Assembly (NCBI RefSeq): GCF_014650595.1
Contig: NZ_BMVG01000013.1
Coordinates: 1 to 64,000 of the forward strand
Direction: 5' to 3'
Length of the DNA: 64,000 bases
Source of the DNA: Streptomyces alanosinicus
Lineage (GTDB): Bacteria > Actinomycetota > Actinomycetes > Streptomycetales > Streptomycetaceae
In this document: one piece after another, positions 8,415 through 16,551 of the stretch
How the letters are laid out: each line of letters opens with the position of its first letter
Numbering within the stretch: position 1 is the stretch's first letter
Notes under the pieces: generated by a model
What the model was told of the DNA's origin: nothing
The model's input: the letters and a program-made list of their open reading frames with translations, nothing else
Databases searched by the model: none
Made by a program: the position numbers and the translations under genes

Positions 8415-8524
8415 GGCGCACACCGGCACACCGTCCCGGGCGTGACGGCCCACGGCAGACAGGCCCACGGCAGACGGGCCCGCGACAGGCAGGCCCACGG
8501 CAGTCAGGCTCACGACAGACGGGA

Positions 8525-8552
8525 GGGGCCGCCCCCGGTGGGAGGCGGCCCC
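8525..8552. terminator. Hairpin terminator between the kinase gene and ilvD
   Basis: GGGGCCGCC (8525-8533) and GGCGGCCCC (8544-8552) form a perfect 9-bp stem with a 10-base loop between convergent genes. The preceding 100 bases are built of degenerate repeats of CCCACGGCAGAC. Confidence 0.65.
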
Positions 8553-8604
8553 TTCTACGGCCGGGTCGGCCCAGCTTGTTCTACGGCCGGGTCAGCCCAG
8601 CTTG
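8553..8604. repeat. 26-bp tandem duplication covering the end of ilvD
   Basis: Two adjacent 26-bp copies (8553-8578 and 8579-8604) differ at one base. The second copy contains the last codons and stop of ilvD; the first lies just downstream. It looks like a local slippage duplication. Confidence 0.85.
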
Positions 8605-10445
8605 GTCACGTCGCGGACCGCGCCCTTGTCGGCGCTGGTCGCCATCGCGGCGTAGGCGCGCAGGGCGGCCGAGACCTTGCGGTCGCGGTTCCCGGGGGCG
8701 TAGACGCCGTCCAGGGCCTGCTCGCGGCGGGCCAGCTCCGCCTCGTCGACCAGCAGCTCGATCGTGCGGTTCGGGATGTCGATGCGGATGCGGTCGCCGT
8801 CCCGGACCAGGGCGATGGTGCCGCCGGAGGCCGCCTCTGGGGAGGCGTGGCCGATGGAGAGACCGGACGTGCCGCCGGAGAAGCGGCCGTCGGTGATCAG
8901 GGCGCAGGTCTTGCCGAGGCCGCGGCCCTTCAGATACGAGGTCGGATACAGCATCTCCTGCATACCGGGGCCGCCCTTGGGGCCCTCGTAGCGGATGACG
9001 ACGACGTCGCCGTCCTTGACCTCCTGGGTGAGGATGCGCTGGACGGCCTCCTCCTGGGACTCGCAGACGACGGCCGGGCCCTCGAAGGTCCAGATCGACT
9101 CGTCCACGCCGGCCGTCTTCACCACACAGCCGTCGGCCGCCAGGTTGCCCTTGAGGACCGCGAGGCCGCCGTCCTTGGAATAGGCGTGCTCGGCGGAGCG
9201 GATGCAGCCGCCCTCGGCGTCGTCGTCCAGGGACTCCCAGCGCTCGGACTGGGAGAAGGCCTCGGCGGAGCGGACACAGCCCGGGGCCGCGTGCCACAGC
9301 TCGACCGCCTCGGGGGACGGGGAGCCGCCGCGGACGTCCCAGGTCTTCAGCCAGTCCGCGAGGGAGGGGCTGTGGACCGCGTGCACGTCCTCGTTGAGCA
9401 GACCGGCCCGGTGCAGTTCGCCGAGCAGGGCGGGGATGCCGCCGGCGCGGTGCACGTCCTCCATGTAGTACGTGCGGTTCTTCGCGACGTTGGGAGCCAC
9501 CTTCGCCAGACACGGCACCCGGCGCGAGACGGCGTCGATCTGCTCCAGGCCGAAGGGGACACCTGCCTCCTGGGCGGCGGCCAGCAGGTGCAGGATCGTG
9601 TTGGTGGAGCCGCCCATCGCGATGTCCAGGGCCATGGCGTTCTCGAAGGCCTGGAAGGTGGCGACGCCCCGCGGGAGGACCGACTCGTCGTCCTCGCCGT
9701 AGTAGCGCCGGGTGATGTCCATGACCGTGCGGGCCGCGTCGACGTAGAGCTGCCCCCGCGCGGTGTGGGTGGCGAGGACCGAGCCGTTGCCGGGCAGGGA
9801 GAGGCCGATGGCCTCGGTCAGGCAGTTCATCGAGTTGGCGGTGAACATGCCGGAACAGCTGCCGCAGGTCGGGCAGGCGCTCTCCTCGATACGGAGGATG
9901 TCCTCGTCGGAGATCTTGTCGTTGACGGCGTCGGAGATCGCGTCGACCAGGTCGAGGGTGCGGACCGTGCCGTCCACGAGGGTGGCGCGGCCGGACTCCA
10001 TGGGGCCGCCGGAGACGAAGACCGTCGGGATGTTCAGGCGCAGGGCCGCCAGCAGCATGCCCGGGGTGATCTTGTCGCAGTTGGAGATGCAGACCAGGGC
10101 GTCGGCGCAGTGGGCCTCCACCATGTACTCCACGCTGTCCGCGATCAGGTCGCGGGAGGGCAGGGAGTAGAGCATGCCGCCGTGGCCCATCGCGATGCCG
10201 TCGTCCACGGCGATCGTGTTGAACTCGCGCGGGATGCCGCCCGCCTCCGTGATCGCCTCGCTGACGATCCGGCCGACCGGCTGGAGGTGGGTGTGGCCCG
10301 GCACGAACTCGGTGAAGGAGTTCGCGACCGCGATGATCGGCTTCCGGCCGATGTCCGCACCGGGTACACCGGAGGCGCGCATCAGGGCGCGGGCGCCCGC
10401 CATGTTGCGGCCGTGGGTGACTGTGCGGGACCTCAGCTCGGGCAT
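8592..10445 (-). CDS. ilvD: Dihydroxy-acid dehydratase
   Basis: Converts 2,3-dihydroxy-isovalerate and its methylvalerate homologue to the 2-oxo acids of valine and isoleucine synthesis. It is an iron-sulfur enzyme of 617 residues, the usual IlvD/Edd length. The cysteines that hold the cluster and the signature appear in VCISNCDKITPGM and in CPTCGSCSGMFTANSMNCL. The ATG at 10445 follows AAGGAG. The gene is monocistronic: the TetR gene upstream on the same strand ends 190 bases away, and the 3' end abuts a duplication and a hairpin. Confidence 0.97.
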   Translation of the reverse strand: MPELRSRTVTHGRNMAGARALMRASGVPGADIGRKPIIAVANSFTEFVPGHTHLQPVGRIVSEAITEAGGIPREFNTIAVDDGIAMGHGGMLYSLPSRDLIADSVEYMVEAHCADALVCISNCDKITPGMLLAALRLNIPTVFVSGGPMESGRATLVDGTVRTLDLVDAISDAVNDKISDEDILRIEESACPTCGSCSGMFTANSMNCLTEAIGLSLPGNGSVLATHTARGQLYVDAARTVMDITRRYYGEDDESVLPRGVATFQAFENAMALDIAMGGSTNTILHLLAAAQEAGVPFGLEQIDAVSRRVPCLAKVAPNVAKNRTYYMEDVHRAGGIPALLGELHRAGLLNEDVHAVHSPSLADWLKTWDVRGGSPSPEAVELWHAAPGCVRSAEAFSQSERWESLDDDAEGGCIRSAEHAYSKDGGLAVLKGNLAADGCVVKTAGVDESIWTFEGPAVVCESQEEAVQRILTQEVKDGDVVVIRYEGPKGGPGMQEMLYPTSYLKGRGLGKTCALITDGRFSGGTSGLSIGHASPEAASGGTIALVRDGDRIRIDIPNRTIELLVDEAELARREQALDGVYAPGNRDRKVSAALRAYAAMATSADKGAVRDVTKLG

Positions 10446-10637
10446 CGTCGCTCGCTCCTTCGAAGACCTACGAAGACCTACTGCCAGAGAGTTCTGGCTG
10501 TACGGTCGAGCGTACGCCGGTGCTCCAAACGCTGGACACGGTTGTCCGGAATGCGGGACGCGCGTTTCACCGAGCCGTGGGGCTCATCGGTCCGAGGGTC
10601 CTCACAGGTCCCAGGGTCCTCTCCGGTCCGAGGGTCT

Positions 10638-11333
10638 TCACCGGTCCGTGAGGTGGTGCTGTACGACGGGGGCGACGCGCGCGATGATCTGTTCCAGGTC
10701 CGCCGAGGCCAGCGGCTCCAGTTTGATCACGTAACGCATCAGCGCCGCACCCACCAGCTGGGCGGCGGCCAGCTCGGCGCGCAGCTCCGGGTCCGGCAGC
10801 TCCACCTGGGCGGCGACCCGGCGCAGCAGCTGGGCGGCGATCAGCCGGCGGAACACGGCGGCCGCGGTGTCGTTGTTGACGGCCGAGCGGACGATGGCGA
10901 GCAGCGGGGTGCGGGTCGTGGGGTTCTCCCAGATCCCGAAGACGAAGCGGGTCATCCGTTCCCCCGCCCCCTCCAGCGGACCGTCGGCGATCGCGTTCGG
11001 CGCGTCCAGCGCGGGCGCGAAGGCCACGGCGACGGCCGCCTCGAAGACCTGCTCCTTGGTGCCGAAGTAGTGGTGGACCAGCGCGGAGTCGACACCGGCC
11101 GCCTTGGCGATGCCGCGCACGGACGTCTTCTCGTAACCGCGCTCGGAGAACTCCCCGCGGGCCGCGGTGAGGATGCGGTCGCGGGTGTCGGCGGACTCCG
11201 CGCGCGGCGGCCTGCCTCTCCTGCGGGCGGGCGGCCCCATGTCCGTCGTGTCGCCCGTGTCGCCCATGCCGTTCGTGTCGCCCGTGTCGCCCATGCCGTC
11301 TGTGTCGTACGTGCCGTCGATGTCGTCCGTCAT
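10638..11333 (-). CDS. TetR-family regulator with a repetitive N-terminal tail
   Basis: A protein of about 231 residues. After a 33-residue tail comes RRRGRPPRAESADTRDRILT and the helix-turn-helix segment FSERGYEKTSVRGIAKAAGV, with DSALVHHYFGTKEQVFEAAV typical of TetR proteins. The C-terminal domain is the TetR_C type seen in Streptomyces. The tail (DTGDTNGMGDTGDTTDMG) is encoded by direct repeats at about 11230-11310 and may be slippage DNA; a start at the internal ATG before GPPARRR is possible. The stated ATG overlaps the stop of the isomerase gene (ATGA at 11330-11333), implying coupling to it. Confidence 0.88.
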   Translation of the reverse strand: MTDDIDGTYDTDGMGDTGDTNGMGDTGDTTDMGPPARRRGRPPRAESADTRDRILTAARGEFSERGYEKTSVRGIAKAAGVDSALVHHYFGTKEQVFEAAVAVAFAPALDAPNAIADGPLEGAGERMTRFVFGIWENPTTRTPLLAIVRSAVNNDTAAAVFRRLIAAQLLRRVAAQVELPDPELRAELAAAQLVGAALMRYVIKLEPLASADLEQIIARVAPVVQHHLTDR

Positions 11334-12142
11334 GGCCGGGGCACCCGTACCGCCGACGCCAGGTGTTTGCGGGTGAAGGCCAGGGCCTCGGCGAGGTCGG
11401 CCTCGCGCTCGGCGTTGGACATCGCACGCCGGGTGTTGACCTCGATGACGACATGGCCGTCGAAGCCGGAGAGGGTCAGATGCTCCAGCAGCTCGGCGCA
11501 GGGCTGGCTGCCGCGGCCGGGCACCAGGTGCTCGTCCTTGGCCGAGCCCCGCCCGTCGGCGAGGTGCACATGGCCGAGGCGGTCGCCCATGCGGCCGATC
11601 ATGTCCAGGGCGTCCGCGCGGGCGGTCGACGTATGGCTGAGGTCGATCGTGAAGTGCCGGTAGTCGTGCTGGGTGACATCCCAGTCGGGGGCGTAGGCGA
11701 GCATTTCGCGATCGCGGTAGCGCCACGGGTACATGTTCTCGACGGCGAACCGGACGTCCGTCTCGTCCGCCATCCGCCAGATCCCCTCGACGAAGTCGCG
11801 CGCGTACTGCCGCTGCCAGCGGAAGGGCGGGTGCACGACGACGGTGGAGGCGCCCAGTTTCTCGGCGGCCGCACGGGCGCGCTGCAGCTTGACCCAGGGG
11901 TCCGTCGACCAGACCCGCTGGGTGATCAGCAGACAGGGGGCGTGCACCGCCAGGATCGGAACCCCGTGGTAGTCCGACAGACGGCGCAGCGCCTCGATGT
12001 CCTGGCTGACCGGGTCGGTCCACACCATGACCTCGACACCGTCGTACCCGAGGCGCGCGGCGATCTCGAAGGCCGTCGCCGTGGACTCCGGGTAGACGGA
12101 GGCCGTCGACAGCGCGATTCGCACGTCCGTTGGTTCAGCCAC
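11330..12142 (-). CDS. Sugar phosphate isomerase/epimerase (TIM barrel)
   Basis: A protein of 270 residues of the xylose-isomerase-like / AP-endonuclease-2 superfamily. Likely metal ligands are visible in TVVVHPPF, VRFAVENMYPW, TIDLSHTS, LGHVHLADGRG and GHVVIEVNTR. The substrate is not predictable. I chose GTG at 12142 because TAAGGT lies 7 bases upstream in the pattern of a leaderless promoter; GTG at 12151 would give three more residues. It is the first gene of a two-gene unit with the TetR gene. Confidence 0.85.
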   Translation of the reverse strand: MAEPTDVRIALSTASVYPESTATAFEIAARLGYDGVEVMVWTDPVSQDIEALRRLSDYHGVPILAVHAPCLLITQRVWSTDPWVKLQRARAAAEKLGASTVVVHPPFRWQRQYARDFVEGIWRMADETDVRFAVENMYPWRYRDREMLAYAPDWDVTQHDYRHFTIDLSHTSTARADALDMIGRMGDRLGHVHLADGRGSAKDEHLVPGRGSQPCAELLEHLTLSGFDGHVVIEVNTRRAMSNAEREADLAEALAFTRKHLASAVRVPRP

Positions 12143-12287
12143 GTCCGTCACCTTACGGCGTGGGGTGGTACCGGTGTTGGGTGCCTGTTCGCCGTTGTGA
12201 GCTTTGCCATTCGGGCGGACGTCGGCTGGTTGTGCTCACGCGCGCCGTCCCCCGCGCCCCCCGCGCCGCCGCGCCCCCTGCGGAGCG

Positions 12288-13220
12288 CTACGCGCTCCCC
12301 ATGTGATCGAGGCGCCGGAGGATGACGCCCTCGCGCAGCGCCCACGGACAGACTTCGAGGCTCTCCACGCCGAAGAGATCCATCGCGGCCTCGGCCACCA
12401 GGGCGCCGGCGACGAGCTGACCCGCCCTGCCGTCCGAGACGCCGGGGAGTTCGCTGCGCTGGTCGGCGGTCATGGAGGCCAGGCGCGGAACCCAGGCCTC
12501 CAGGGACTCGCGCTTCAGCTCACGCTGGACGTAGAGGCCGTCGGCGCTGCGGGCGGCGCCCGCGATACGGGCGAGCTGCTTGAAGGTCTTGGACGTGGCG
12601 ACCACATGGTCGGGGGCGCCGAAGCGGCTGAACTCGCCGACCGTGCGAGCGATCTCCGCGCGGACGTGGCGGCGCAGCGTGCGCACGCCCTCGGGGGCGG
12701 GCGGGTCCTCGGGCAGCCAGCCCGAGGTGAGCCGGCCGGCGCCCAGCGGCAGCGAGACGGCGGCGTCCGGCTCCTCGTCTATGCCGTAGGCGATCTCCAG
12801 GGAGCCGCCGCCGATGTCCAGGACCAGCAGCTTTCCGGCGGACCAGCCGAACCAGCGGCGGACCGCGAGGAAGGTCAGCCGGGCCTCTTCCGCGCCGGCG
12901 AGGACCTGGAGTCGTACACCGGTCTCGGCGGCCACGCGCGCGAGGACGTCATCGGCGTTGGTGGCCTCCCGGACGGCGGAGGTCGCGAACGGCAGCAGGT
13001 CCTCGACACCCTTGTCCTCGGCGGCCTGGAGCGCTTCCCGTACGACGCCGATCAGCTTCTCCACGCCGTCGTCACCGATGGCACCGCTGTCGTCGAGCAG
13101 TTGGGCAAGCCGAAGGTCGGCCTTGTGCGAATGCGCGGGCAACGGGCGCGCGCCGGGGTGAGCGTCCACCACCAGCAGATGCACCGTGTTCGAACCCACG
13201 TCCAGGACACCGAGTCTCAT
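12288..13220 (-). CDS. Ppx/GppA-family phosphatase
   Basis: A 310-residue member of the exopolyphosphatase / pppGpp phosphatase family in the ASKHA fold. The phosphate-1 motif is MRLGVLDVGSNTVHLLVVDA, the phosphate-2 motif is LLVLDIGGGSLEIAYG, and a conserved SAVREATNA block follows near residue 95. It hydrolyses polyphosphate or guanosine pentaphosphate, and short actinobacterial proteins like this are usually called Ppx1. The ATG at 13220 is preceded at 7 bases by TAGCGT, suggesting a leaderless mRNA. It is divergent from the hypothetical gene at 13292, which also looks leaderless; the two promoters share the 71-base gap. Confidence 0.9.
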   Translation of the reverse strand: MRLGVLDVGSNTVHLLVVDAHPGARPLPAHSHKADLRLAQLLDDSGAIGDDGVEKLIGVVREALQAAEDKGVEDLLPFATSAVREATNADDVLARVAAETGVRLQVLAGAEEARLTFLAVRRWFGWSAGKLLVLDIGGGSLEIAYGIDEEPDAAVSLPLGAGRLTSGWLPEDPPAPEGVRTLRRHVRAEIARTVGEFSRFGAPDHVVATSKTFKQLARIAGAARSADGLYVQRELKRESLEAWVPRLASMTADQRSELPGVSDGRAGQLVAGALVAEAAMDLFGVESLEVCPWALREGVILRRLDHMGSA

Positions 13221-13291
13221 ATACGGAACGCTACTGCCAGATCGTCCGTGCACGGTCCCCGGAGCGGGGCTCGGCCACTTACCCTGGACGC

Positions 13292-14149
13292 GTGCCAAAG
13301 ACGAAAAAGGCGAAGAACCACAAATCCTCCAAGGGATCGAAGGATTCTTCGCAGGCGAAGGCGTCCACGTCCAAGAAGTCCCAGAAGGCCCCGAAGATGA
13401 GCGACGAGAAGGGGCTCGACTTCGCGCGCGCCTGGGTGGAGTTTCCTGATCCCGCGGACGACGAACAGGTCTTCCGCTGTGATCTGACATGGCTGACCTC
13501 TCGCTGGAACTGCATCTTCGGCAGCGGCTGCCAGGGCATTCAGGCGGGCCGCGCGGCGGACGGGTGCTGCTCGCTGGGCGCGCACTTCTCCGACGAGGAC
13601 GACGAGAAGCGGGTCGCCGGGCACGTGGCACGACTCACACCGGAGATCTGGCAGCACCACGACGAGGGCATCCGGGGCGGCTGGGTCTCCGAGGACGACG
13701 AGGGCTCCCGCCAGACCCGCCCCTACCAGGGCTCGTGCATCTTCCAGAACCGGCCGGGTTTCGCGGGCGGCGCGGGCTGCTCGCTGCACATCCTGGCGCT
13801 GAAGGAGGGCCGCGAGCCGCTGGAGACCAAGCCGGACGTGTGCTGGCAGCTGCCGATCCGGCGGACGTACGACTGGATCGACCGCCCCGACGACACGAGG
13901 GTCCTCCAGGTGTCCATCGGCGAGTACGACCGCCGGGGCTGGGGTCCGGGCGGCCATGACCTGCACTGGTGGTGTACGTCGGCGACGTCGGCACACGGCG
14001 CGGGCGAGCCGGTGTACGTCTCCTACCGGGCCGAGCTGACCGAGCTGATGGGCACGGCCGGCTACGACCGACTGGTCGAGCTGTGCGAGCAGCGACTGGC
14101 CTCGCAACTCCCCCTCCTCGCCCCTCACCCCGCGGACCCCGCCCGGTAG
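13292..14149 (+). CDS. Conserved cysteine-rich hypothetical protein
   Basis: A 285-residue protein that I do not recognise. The first 35 residues are extremely Lys/Ser-rich (MPKTKKAKNHKSSKGSKDSS...). The body contains clustered cysteines and tryptophans: FRCDLTWLTSRWNCIFGSGC, DGCCSLGAHF, GSCIFQ, AGCSLHIL and DVCWQLPIRRTYDW. This spacing suggests a metal or cluster site. No signal peptide or membrane segment is seen. GTG at 13292 follows TACCCT (13280-13285) by six bases, so it is probably leaderless. Confidence 0.75.
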   Translation: MPKTKKAKNHKSSKGSKDSSQAKASTSKKSQKAPKMSDEKGLDFARAWVEFPDPADDEQVFRCDLTWLTSRWNCIFGSGCQGIQAGRAADGCCSLGAHFSDEDDEKRVAGHVARLTPEIWQHHDEGIRGGWVSEDDEGSRQTRPYQGSCIFQNRPGFAGGAGCSLHILALKEGREPLETKPDVCWQLPIRRTYDWIDRPDDTRVLQVSIGEYDRRGWGPGGHDLHWWCTSATSAHGAGEPVYVSYRAELTELMGTAGYDRLVELCEQRLASQLPLLAPHPADPAR

Positions 14150-14491
14150 GTCCGTAGAACCCGGCCGCTGCGGGCAAGCGGACGAGCATGTGCGGGCGGC
14201 TGCGGTAGACCGGCCCGGGCGCTTGCCGAGGCGCAGGGGGCGGCAGCCTGTCCGTCCTCGCTTCCCCGCCCGCCCTCCCCGCCAGATCCGGCCCCTGCCG
14301 GAGTCCTGCCTTCCAGGCCCCGGCCCTGTGCCCGGCCCCCGATATCCACTTCGCCCGGCTACCCACTCGGCCGCAGATCCGGTCGCCCCGCCCCGCTGCC
14401 CAGCAGGGCGCCGATATCAGCCGCATCTGCAGCCCCTCACCTGCGCCGATGAAGCACCGCCACGATCGCCCGAGCTGATCCGCCGAAGGCC
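14150..14491. other. Non-coding gap of 342 bases between convergent genes
   Basis: No frame here has the codon bias of its neighbours. GC-rich, pyrimidine-rich runs occupy 14240-14360. There is no strong perfect hairpin, although imperfect inverted repeats around 14160-14230 (GCGGGCAAGCG / CGCTTGCCG) could act as terminators for the gene at 13292. Confidence 0.5.
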
Positions 14492-16210
14492 CTAGTCACC
14501 CGAAGGACTCGGCGTGCTGCCCGGGGTGGAGGCGGGTGGGGAGGTTGGGGTCGGCGAGTCGGAAGGGGGTGAGGGGTCGGTGGGGGTGGGGGTGGGGTCC
14601 GTGGGGGGTGCGGACTGGGTGGGCGGCGGGGATGGGGTGGGTGGGGTGCTGGGCGGGGTGGGGGCGGTGGACGTGGGGGTGGGGGTGGGGGTGGGGTGGT
14701 GGGTCGGGGCCGTGCCGTAGCCGTCGATGGAGACCACCGTGCCGGCCGGGGAGATCGCCACCTGCGCCTGCCAGTGGCCGGAGGGCTCGCGGAGGTGGTC
14801 GACGTACACCTTGATCGTCAACGTTTCGCCGGGGTCGAGGGTTCCCCCGGACCGGCTGAGGTAGAGCCAGGGCACCGAGGTGGACGCGGACCAGCGGACC
14901 GGCGAGGACCCGGACGCGGTGAGGGTGATCAGCGTGGTGTCGCCGTCGTTCGCGGCGATGACATCGAGCCGTCCGGTGCCCTTCTCCCCTGCCCCGGCGA
15001 CGCTGACGACCTCTACGGAGACGTCCGCCTTGCCGTCCTCGCCGATGCGCGTGCCGGGCCTCGCGCTGGCGTTCCCGGCGTTCTCGTAACCGCCGGCCGG
15101 GTCGCCGCCGACGGCGTCGGGGCCCTGTGCCTCGCGCGCGGTGGCGGTGGGTCCCTCGCCTTCCGCCGTCGGGGCACCCCGGTAGGCCGCCCACAGGGCC
15201 AGGACGGGGGCGGCGACCACCGTGGCGACGACCGTCGTCGTCACCGCACGCGCGCGGAGCCGGTCCCGGCGGGCCGCGCGGTCCTTGGGGTCCATCGGGA
15301 AGCCACGCCGGTCGAAGCGGGGCACGGCCCCGCCACGCACACGTGGCTGATGGGCGAGGGCCATGTGGACAGCCGCGCGGGGCGCTTCGAGGACGGGCAG
15401 CTCGGCCGGGGTGACCGTGGCGCCGGGCCAGCGGCCGGTGACGGCGCGCTCGGCGGTGCGGCGGCAGCGGGGACAGTCGTCGACGTGCCGTACCAGCTCG
15501 CGGCGCAGGGCGGTGCTGAGGACGAGCCGGTCGTCCCCCGTGAGGTGGGCCACGCCGGGGCAGCCGCCGGTCTGGACGACGGCGAGGGCCGCGCGGGTGC
15601 GCTCGACCTCGCAGGCGGCGGTCGCGAGCAGATCGCGCGCGGTGGCGGGTTCCATGCCGAGGACGGCGGCGACCTCGTGCGCGGCCAGGTGGTGGCGGAC
15701 GGCCAGCTCCAGGGCCTCGCGCTGCTCAGGGGTCGTACCGGCCGCTTCCGGCCAGGCCAGCAGGGCCAGTTCGCGGCGGCGCCGCTCCTGGACCTCCGGG
15801 GCCACCGACTGCTCGGGGACCCTGCTCGCGCCCGGGGAACGGCCCGCCGCGTGGGTGGCCTGACGTTTCTGCTTGGCCTCGGCCAGCTTGCGTAGACACG
15901 CCCAGCGGGCCAGCGCGTACAGCCAGGCCCTGCGGTCGGCGGCGGCCGCGGGGACGCGCGGTCCGCGCCGCTCGGCCAGGGCGAGGACGTCACCGAGGGC
16001 GGCGGTGGCCTCGTCGTGGTCGCACAGCACCGACAGACAGTAGGTGAACAGTCCGTCCAGGTAGGGCTCGTAGCGCGCCGGCGGCCGCTGGGCGAGGGTG
16101 TGCCCGGGGACGCGGTCGCGCCCCTCCCGCGCCTCTTCTGCGACACGCGCGTCGCGGTGCGCCCAGTGCGTGCCGCCGGTGCGGGGGGTGGTCTGCGGGC
16201 TACTGCTCAT
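14492..16210 (-). CDS. Sigma-like / zinc-finger / membrane fusion with a C-terminal BACON-type domain
   Basis: A 572-residue protein with mixed architecture. Residues 40-115 and 145-215 resemble ECF sigma regions 2 and 4 (LDGLFTYCLSVLCDHDEATA; TTPEQREALELAVRHHLAAH and EVAAVLGMEPATARDLLATA). A HxxxCxxC anti-sigma-type zinc motif follows in VRHVDDCPRCRRTAE. One membrane segment (near 325-345, TTTVVATVVAAPVLALWAAY) precedes an extracellular domain resembling BACON repeats (VRWSASTSVPWLYLSRSGGT, LDPGETLTIKVYVD). The tail is Pro/Thr/Ser-rich. The start is ATG 16210; GTG 16213 is equally possible. Function is unproven: it may be a membrane-tethered regulator or a degenerate sigma factor used for signalling. 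I see no partner sigma gene nearby. Confidence 0.75.
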   Translation of the reverse strand: MSSSPQTTPRTGGTHWAHRDARVAEEAREGRDRVPGHTLAQRPPARYEPYLDGLFTYCLSVLCDHDEATAALGDVLALAERRGPRVPAAAADRRAWLYALARWACLRKLAEAKQKRQATHAAGRSPGASRVPEQSVAPEVQERRRRELALLAWPEAAGTTPEQREALELAVRHHLAAHEVAAVLGMEPATARDLLATAACEVERTRAALAVVQTGGCPGVAHLTGDDRLVLSTALRRELVRHVDDCPRCRRTAERAVTGRWPGATVTPAELPVLEAPRAAVHMALAHQPRVRGGAVPRFDRRGFPMDPKDRAARRDRLRARAVTTTVVATVVAAPVLALWAAYRGAPTAEGEGPTATAREAQGPDAVGGDPAGGYENAGNASARPGTRIGEDGKADVSVEVVSVAGAGEKGTGRLDVIAANDGDTTLITLTASGSSPVRWSASTSVPWLYLSRSGGTLDPGETLTIKVYVDHLREPSGHWQAQVAISPAGTVVSIDGYGTAPTHHPTPTPTPTSTAPTPPSTPPTPSPPPTQSAPPTDPTPTPTDPSPPSDSPTPTSPPASTPGSTPSPSGD

Positions 16211-16551
16211 CACCCGTGCGACCGTAGGCGGCGCCGGAGTGCCCCATCTCGAACCTTGAGCACTTTTAATCCGTACGGGTGAAACGATCCCTCATAAGGG
16301 GACAGGAACCCTTTGTTCCATGGCTCGATCCCGATGGGTCGTGGCCGATACCTGTTCACCCTTCCCCGGACCGCTCATCCCACCCATGGGTCGTTCATCG
16401 CACCCGCAGACCGTTCATCGCACGGACGGCCTGTTCATCCCACAGGCAGCCCGTTCATCCCATCGACGGACCGTTCATCCCATCGACGGGCCAGGGAGGC
16501 TCTTCCCCGGCCCGGGGCCCGGTTGTCAGTGCCGCGGGCTACGGTTTCCGC
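16211..16551. promoter_or_regulatory. 341-base divergent intergenic region before radA
   Basis: This region separates the sigma-like membrane gene from radA. It contains seven 20-bp tandem repeats (16351-16490) described separately, a short hairpin CCCT-CATA-AGGG near 16290, and TACGGT at 16540-16545, six bases before the radA ATG, which fits a leaderless -10 box. No protein-coding character is seen. Confidence 0.6.
16351..16490. repeat. Seven tandem 20-bp repeats upstream of radA
   Basis: Units begin exactly every 20 bases at 16351, 16371, 16391, 16411, 16431, 16451 and 16471. The core of each unit is C(C/T)GTTCATC(C/G)CA with a more variable second half; the first unit is the most diverged and the last two are nearly identical. 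A 20-bp period is close to two helical turns, placing every core on the same DNA face. It could be an operator array or a minisatellite. Confidence 0.85.

Noticed and set aside
8442..11663. Very long plus-strand open frame across ilvD and the TetR gene
   Set aside because: It is the antisense shadow of ilvD and the regulator in GC-rich DNA; its product is Gly/Ala/Arg-rich without any family motif.
16351..16490. CRISPR array
   Set aside because: Repeat and spacer are not separable: the units are contiguous 20-mers with no unique spacers and no cas gene nearby.
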